64,000 bases of DNA from NCBI GenBank assembly GCA_013407085.1, contig JACCGJ010000567.1, positions 1 through 64,000 on the forward strand, in the 5' to 3' direction. Shown one piece after another: positions 11,501 through 20,500 of this stretch (its first letter is position 1; each line of letters starts with the position of its first letter). The translations under genes were made by a program, and so were the position numbers. Under the pieces are notes generated by a model. That model saw nothing but the letters and a program-made list of their open reading frames with translations, did no database searches and had not been told where the DNA came from. This stretch comes from Atriophallophorus winterbourni (lineage: Eukaryota > Platyhelminthes > Trematoda > Plagiorchiida > Microphallidae).

Positions 11501-14500
11501 TCTTCGTATGTTAACGGTTTGGTGAATTGCGGGTTTGGTAAAGAAAAACTTTTACAAGAAAACCCCAAAGAATTACCTTGGCTATGTAAACACAAAGATC
11601 TGGGTCAGTTTATTTATTATTATATTTTGTTATCGCTGTGGAACAATTGTTCAATCTTCTATTTGGTAACTAATTGTTGTATGCTAAAGACTAAAGACAC
11701 CTACAGTGCCAATCAAGTAGAATATCCATTCCTACATCTTCATGCTCATCATCTTAAAAGAGAACTTCGTGACAATTACAGGTAACCTCATACATGCATA
11801 CGTGAATCATAGTATTGATTGTAAAATTAAATAAAACTCAAAAAGTCAGACATCTCATGCACTCCACAGTTGTAGGAAACCGCAGTAATCTGCTACTGGG
11901 TGCTATAGCCAACTCCGAAATATGAATTTGCAATGCATCCCTTGTGGCGAAATGCTTCCATATGTCGCACAGTCGTCATCTTGGGCACAGTGTGTTTTCA
12001 TTGACCGAATCGAAAGTGCCATCGAACTTGATAATTTTGAGCTAATTAGGTAAAATTGTTTGAAGAGGTTGCTTTCAACGATGAATCGCGTTACTGAACT
12101 AGATTGTAAGTCAGAATACATTGATTGTCTTGCTTGCATTAGTTTAAAGGTAGATCACACCAGACACCAAATTTATTTGCCCTGTATATGGTATGATATA
12201 AAAACACAAGCCTGATCCAGACAATGTGCTGCACAGTCGTAGACTGCACGTGAGCTAGGGTACTGTCAGGTTGCCCAGGCCTAGACAGATATGAGGAAGA
12301 AAAAAGAACAGGAAATGGTACTGAGCCTGCTGCCTGTTTCAGCATGCAACTCACTACCTCTGGTCAATCAATTTAGCATGGTGTTAGCTGCACAGCACGA
12401 AGTACTGCACGATTGCACATCCGTGCCCTGTAGCCTACTTATTGTCTACCACTTTGGACAATCGAAGAAGAAGGAAATTCCATCTTCAAACTATTGTGCA
12501 ATTTATACAGATTTCGTTTTTTAACATTAGTCAAAAGCAGGCATTTCGAATAAAGCGTTGTCTTTCTTCAACCATGGCCATCCTGTCGTATTTTTGTGGT
12601 ATGTAATTTAATAATCGTCGAGAATATGTGCATATCAATCATGCTCGATAAGCTTACCGAATAGTAGTTTGCTTGAGTTGTTACAATTCTAGTACATATA
12701 TGGGTCTTCGACGGACACGCTTTGTCCGAAGTGCGCTGCATATATTAAGCAGTGGGTTGAAGCCAGTCTTCATATGTCCTCCTTCTTGGTTCCTTCTTCT
12801 ATTTTCATTTCTGACATCTGTCTAGACCTGGGCAACCTAGCCCACGCATAGTCTCAGACTGTATTAATGTACATATGTATGAAAGCACAAACCTGATCCA
12901 GGCAAAGTGCCGCAAAGCCGTAGACTACATGTTGACTAAGATACTGTCAGGTTGCTCAGGCCTAGACAGAAATTGGAAAAATTGGAATAGAATTGGTAGT
13001 GAGACTCCAATGTGTTTCAGCATGCAGCTCACTACCGGTGGCAAATCAATTTAGCACGGTGTTAGCCGTACTGCACAATTTTACATTAGAAGACCAGGTG
13101 GGACACCAACGAAAAACTGTGTTTTGCAAATGGAAAAGTTTCCGAGTCAAATTGTTTAGATTTTCTTTATCACAGGGTTTCGTGTGTAAAATTGATCTGG
13201 ACAATAATCGGAAAAATAACGGCGACATGCTAACATTTTGTCAAGAATTACAACGATGTGCTATTGTTCAGTAGTTGTGCACCGCGCAGCAAACCGTGTT
13301 AAATTTATTTACCTTGGCTACTGAGCTGCATGCGGAAATACACTGCCGTGTCACTGTCACCATGTGTTCATCACCCTTAATTGATTTTCCACACCATTTT
13401 CTGTATTAACAGCCAAAATGAGCACCGTTGCAACTTTGGGCTGGGTTCTATTGTGGGATGTGGACACTGGTCTCTCGCAGATCGACAAATATCTGTACTC
13501 GGCTGAAGATCACACACGAGCAGGTGGATTGCTAGGCTGTGGAGTGGTGAGCTGTGGCGTGAAAAACGAGTGTGACCCTGCGTTAGCACTCTTAAGTCCT
13601 TGTGTAGAATCGGCAAAAGATGTTTTGGCACGCGCTTCGATCATCGGCCTGGGTGTTGCGTACGCTGGCTCAATGAAGTCCGAAGCGTTTTCTTGCTTGA
13701 CGCCGGTCATATTGGACGTGACCACGGCTCGGCTGCAACGCGCTTGTCTGGCTGCGCTCTCCGCCGGTATGATCGCCGTGGGATCGTTGAATGCCGAGGT
13801 AACGTCTACCATCATTCAAACCATGTTGGAACGACCGTCGAGTCACTGGAACCAACCGTTTAGCAAATTCATGGCTTTGGGTCTTGCGTTGACTTGTCTC
13901 GGACGCCAAGAGGAGGCTGACGTGATTCTAGCATCCTTGGAGGCGGTTTCGGAACCGATGAAATCAATGGCTCATATGATGTGTGATTTTTGCGCGTACG
14001 CTGGTAAGTTTCTTATCTTTTGTTATTAATTCATTGATTAGTAATTTTTTGTCATTGACACATCCTCTTTTCTTTTGCATGCATTTGCAAAGTACCCCTT
14101 TGATTTCGTGTAGTTCTAGTCGCCCTAGAAATGAGCACGATCTAAATGAGGCTGGGACTGTGGGGGCAGTGCTTCTTATTGTTTCTCTAACGTAGCTTAT
14201 TCCGTGTTGTATTAGTTGCGTCCCAGTGTTATTATAGCGCGTCAAAATCACTCTTTCTATTAGACCGACATCGCATTTGTTAGTTACGCTTCAAGATATG
14301 TCCCGAAACCGTGTTCAATGGCGATCTTGCAATTAGGATCTTCTTGCAGTGTTTGCTTGTATTGAAGTGGCGAGGAAAACCCGTTATGATGCGTGACACT
14401 GAAAGCCACGTGAAAGCTGTCCTGCTTATGTCGCTCTATTTGTTCACATTTTTCGTGGGAGTGCAATCGGGCTGTGTGGCTATCGCCATAGTAGTGAGCT

Positions 14501-17500
14501 GCATGTGAACTCACGGTGGAATCTCACTGCCACTTCCTCTTTCTTATACCTATTTAGGCCTGAGCAACCTGATAGTATCTTGGCCCACCTGCAGCTCGAG
14601 ATTGTGTGACACAACATTGAATTTAATACGCGTTTGATTCAAAGAGTAAACACCTTATCCTAATGTATTTTTGTATAATCTTCTACATGTTTAGTGGCTT
14701 TTAAATCCGATCCTTCCTTGTATATTTAGGAGTGCTATATATACACTCAAATCTCAGTACTATGCCACCCGTTGGGACCGAGCAAGAGTGGCATAATAAC
14801 GATGGTTTGTAAAAACGGTTTTATTTTCTCAAGTCCATCATTTATTTGCTCAATCGATCAGTCCAAAGTTCTCGGAAATCGTCGGCTGACGCATCTTTTT
14901 TCGTCGGATCTCGTTCATCTCGTTGTCTAGCCGATCACACGCTTGCATCAGTCTCGTCCAGGTTGAAGACATCATCTGCAGAAAACTGCCTGAGTAAGGG
15001 CCGGAGAACCTGCTGCTGCCAATCAATAAGGGATTGGGAATCCACCGCTCCAGCTTCGCCCTGCACTGTCTTGAACGTGACGCCATTGCGCTTCTTGAAG
15101 CAGTCTAACCAACCGCAGTCTGGGATGTGCATCAGCTCGGCCAGTTTCATCGCCTTCTCCTTGATCAGATCGCCGCTGACAGGCAGATTCAGTCCTCTTG
15201 CTTGCTTCAGCCACATCAGCACTCCCTCCTCAAACTTCGGGTCGTGAGGCTGCGTCAGCTTTATGCGCTTCGATGGAACTCCAGCTTTGATTGCAGCTTC
15301 AATTGCATCCTTCTTGCTGAGAATGCCCTTCACGGTGGTTCTCTTAACTTCGACGCCCCATTTCTTGCTAATCTCCCTCGCCAACTTGGACTGATTCGGC
15401 TCCTTCTTCGCAGCATCGATGATCTCGAACTTCTCCTTCAGCGTAAAGTCGGTTCGCTTGCGTTTCTGAGCTGACATTATGGGCTGAATAGTTTGACAAA
15501 TAACGATGTCACTGTTGTGAGTGTCTGTGTGCGCGTTTCCGTGGGTTTATCTTTCGATACTTAAAGCAAGAGTAGGAAAAAGGCTTGTAGTTGTGCGTGA
15601 GGTGATTGGCTTGTTGTACCTGGCCTCGGGGGAAAACATCGCGTGTTTAACCTTGAAACCGGCTGACTATATGCGTAAAATGCGCAAAAATGCGCTTTTA
15701 AATATTCACAGAATAATGGCATAGTAGCAAGAGTAGGGAGTGGCATAGTAAATTTATTGTATTGAATTTTGTCGGGACCGAGCAAAAGTGGCACAATAGC
15801 GAGAGTGGCATAGTACGGAGATTTGAGTGTATATATATGCACGATCTGATACAGATATGGTACCGTTCAACAAAAATAATGAAATGTACAATACATCACC
15901 TTCATTGATAAATCCTCGTTTGGTTATGACTTGTTTCGGAGTTTTTCCCTTCACTCTTGACTACCAAGCACACGCGATAACTATGCACTGTTATCTAATT
16001 TCACCCATTTCCTCTCAGGAACAGGCAATGTTCTGAAAATACAAAACCTTCTGCATATTCTCTCCGAAAAGTATGAAGAAAAAGATAAAGATAAAGGAAA
16101 ATCAAAAGAGAAATCCGACGAATCTAAACGCGGGGGCAGCGGTCGTCGCCGCACCCGTTCGCACCGGAACGCAAACAACGCGGACAATAAGAACGACAAA
16201 ATCCCCGAAGAGGATGAGGCTGCCTCGGAGCCAGCTGAGGCTGAAGAGTCAAACAATAAAGATGCCACCCCGATGGATACCTCACCCCCACCGGATACCG
16301 CGACAGATGCCCCCGAGGAGACCAAATTCGATTTCCATGCTCATCAAGGTTTGGCTGTGTTGGGTGTTGCTCTCATTGCCATGGGTGAGGAAATCGGTCT
16401 GGATATGGCTTTCCGTATGTTTGGGCATTTGGTGAGTAGCCCCAGGTTTGAAGTCTCCTTTTTATGTGATTGCTCTTTTGCCACCACTCGGTCGGTTTTG
16501 ATATCGTGTTTGTATCGAAAAATTCTCAGGCAGACTGTTTTGCTCTGCTCATGCTTTGTTTGGCTCCAAACCCGTGTTTCATGGTGATGCTATGATGCTT
16601 ACTAGTCATTCTGTTTACACAATCTTTGTGTTGGTATCAGTTTACTTTTGTGCGACTATCTCTTCCTGGAGAATGACTCGGCTTCAATGAAGATTCTTGG
16701 GAATTTCGGTACAAACCGGCGTCCCCATCACCACTCGGCGTTTGTTCGAGTCAGCTTCTGTAGCCTTTGCACAACGAAGTGCGACCTGCAAGGCATCAAG
16801 GAGTTGCCAGAAAGAGGCGGTGTACACCAACTAACCATCTACGAGACTCTGCTCCAGATTTTTCCTCAGGGTTTTCTCCCGAAGCCTTTCCTGCGATTGG
16901 GTATCCCGTAAGGCAGCGGAGGTTTAAGATCAGGATTTTCCTTCCCTTAGATGAAATGCCCTCCCAGGCTAACAAGCTCCATCTGCTACATCAGTCAATA
17001 TTTCAAATCTTATAAAATCCTTTTTACACCTGGATTTATTTTCCCTTCCATTAGGCCTAGGGGCTTCACAGAAATGCGTGACAAGTTGGTCGACTCTAGT
17101 GTTACAATCCTTTTCATCTCACCTACATTTCAATCATCAGTAAAATGTTATTCTGGTTCAACAATCTCTTGTTGAAAGTGTGGACGTGTTAATTCCGCCT
17201 TGTCTACAATGACGATATCTCCGTGATTCTCCAGAGCACAGATGTGCAATCGTTCAGCATTTCTGTGCTGTGTGGCTAACATCGTGCTAAGTTGATTGGC
17301 CAACGGTAGTGAACTGTATGCTGAAACACGCTGGAGTCTTACTACCATCTCTATTTCTATTCCCCCTCATATCTGTCTAGACGTGGGCAACATGACAGTA
17401 TCTTAGCCCATGTGCAGTCTCTGACTTGCGGCACTTTGCCTGTATCAGGCTTGTGCTTTCATACCATACCATACCAGGGTCTTCATGCTTACCCAGGCAT

Positions 17501-20500
17501 AAACAAAACGTTTGTTTGTTTGTTTGGCACGTCCACTACTCGTCACATCAACATTTTCTGGTTCGTGCTTGTGGTACCACTCGGTTTACCAAGCCGAGTG
17601 AGCTCGAACTGGGTCTACGCAGATCCGTGTTTCTCAAATGTCGATCAATCAGTCTACTGACTCCCTACCCTGTTTCGATATTTTCATACGACCACAGCAG
17701 ACCGTGGGTCTAGTCTCACCTATCGTTCAAATTTCTATTGAATTTTTTTTTCTGTGTAGTTGTTTAACTAATACGTTCTTTCCATTACTCTAGCTGCGAT
17801 TCGGTGAGCTGCCTATCAAACGTGCCGTCCCACTGGCTCTTGCTCTTTGTTATGTGTCCAATCCGCAGTTGACCGTGCTGGACACGCTGAGTAAATTCAG
17901 TCACGATTCTGACTCCGAACTGTCCCATAACTCGATTTTGGCCATGGGACTTGTCGGCGCAGGTGAGACGTCTATCCTCTTTTGAGGCTGTTAATCTGTC
18001 TTGGTTCACTTTGAATAGCTGCAAAAGTAAACGCGTCAGCTTATAATGGACTCGAGTTCCGCACACGTTAACGCGTAATAGTCTGAGAGTCAATATTCTA
18101 ATGTCTTGTGTTATTAGCCACGCTCCGTTTTGATTGTATTGTACTCTCCCGCTCGTTTTCGCTTCCATTGCATTCGATTCGCACGAAGAATACTTTTGTT
18201 GATTGTCGCTCATGGTGAGTTGCTAGGAAAGGATGCTATTGCTATCTTTGTTTGTTGTGGTGAACAGCTTTCATGACCTCACGCATTTCGCCTGGCACAT
18301 TAACCTCGGTTGAATCAACTTTGGCGGCATACAAACTATCAATGCGAGGTGTTGTAACAGCGTGAGAGTAATGTGTTGTAAATGGTTATCCTAGGTGACG
18401 TTTATTTGAGTACATTGACGGGCTAGTACTGTTGTTCGGGTTGAATTCTGGTTCCGGTTGAATTGTTCCCCTGTCTTAGCAGATTTCATCTGTTCGAGGC
18501 CCTCTCGGTTGACAAGAGAATGCCTTTTTCATTCTTTTCTCATTTCCCCAACAGCCGACCATTGTTAGCTAATTGCTACGCAGCATTAAACTCGTATTAG
18601 CCATCTTTTGCTTTGACGACCTCGAATAATTTCGTTTTCGCTGTTTGCCCACTAAACAAGCTTCCGTCTCAATCAGGTTAGTATGGTTTGCATGCATGCA
18701 CAAACTTGATCCAGACAAAGTGCCGCAGTCACAAGCTGATCGTGGACTGCCAGATTGCCCAAAGCTACTCAGAACTTAAAAAGTTTTATGGTAGAAAAAG
18801 CAGTAAGCTTAACAATAACCATAGAATGATAAGGTATATGTAATAAAAAATAAAAAATCTCTCAAAAATCAATAAGCACAGTCACATTCTGCATGTTTCG
18901 TCATAAACTCATGGAGTTTGGAAGCGAAAACCTCAACAGATTCCGCGCGTGTGATTTCTTCAGGCAAAATTTTCTTACCGGATGTGCAATCGTGCAGCAT
19001 TTCTGTGCTGTGCGGCTAACATCGTGCTAAATTGATTGGCCAACGGTAATGAGCTCCATGCTGAAACACGCTGGAGTCTCACGACCATTTCCATTTCCCC
19101 CCTTATATCTGTCTAGGCCTAGCAACCTGACAATATCTTAGCCCACGTGCACTCTCTGACTGTGCGGCACTTTGCCTGGATCAGGCTTGTGCTATCGTAC
19201 ATACCGAGAAAAAATTACGACGAATATCCAATCGAGAATGCAGCATGCTTAAAAACTGTGAATGTGTTCGAGTAAGGCCATTGGGCTTTAGCAAGTGTTT
19301 AAGGGGATGGTTTTCAGTATGCAAAATTTTGAATTTCAACAGGAGGTCACTACACAGCTATCAGAATGAAAATTGAAATGACACAGGCTTCAGCGTGTTT
19401 CTACATGCAGCTTACTACCGCTTGCGTATTAGGTTGGCACTGGATTAGTTGCTCCACTTTTCTTGTTCCATTTCCTGTGCTTTTTTCTTCCTCATATCTG
19501 TCTAGGCCTGGGCAACCTGACAGTATCTTAGCGCACGTGCTGTCTCTGACTGTGCAGCACTTTTTCTGGATCAGGCTTGTGCTTTCATACCGTGCCATGT
19601 CATAGTTGCACCACAGAAGTACGACAAAATTATAACTCACTGGTGAAACTTGTACAATATAATGAATGCAACGTCGACTTGTGCGGGCATATTTTTCACA
19701 GTCCATAAGTTTGTAAACACCTACCATTCATCGGGAAGTAAATCGTGAATGCGTTCAGGCAGGCATGTTACATCGAAACCGATAGTCGCCGAAACAAGAT
19801 TTTAAATTGTTTCCAGCACCTCCGCATTTCGTAAACGGAGTCATCCACTAGTTCTTTCACACACACTGTTTACTGTACGCTGCTCGTTTCATCTCACTAT
19901 CTGCCAGCCTCATTTGCTTTGACTAACTTTGAATGTCCGATGAACACCTTCGACATCTTTGACAGAAAAAAATTGAGCATTTATCCTCTCCCATCCGGTT
20001 GAGATGCACCACCAGTGCATCCTGAGGAGGCGTTAGGCATCATCGATGAAGTTTTTCACAACAGGCCACAAAGATTTTGATAGGAAATTTGTAAAACTAC
20101 CGATCAAGGAAAACCATGTTGTCTTTTATGGTCTTTGCCAAGATCACCTTGGAATTTATATTGTATCACGGTCATTCGTCACTTGTCATAATCATCATCA
20201 TAGAGCACAGCTAGACAAAGTGGCTTCCTTTTGAGCTTGAAGCCATTCACCGCTATTGTTGTGTGGCTCTTAATGGTCAAACACAGTTTTCACTGCACTG
20301 GCCTTTAATTCACCAACAATGCACCGTTTGTTTTCATGCGTTTTGCCGGTCTGACTTGGGCCATCACCTTTTTACATTTGTCAAGATATGGTCATCCCGA
20401 CAAAATCTCAGCCCTTGTCTGGATCTGACTTGTGATTTCACTCATACCATACACACCAACAATGATGATAAATGTCACCGCACGTACCAGCCAAATCGCT

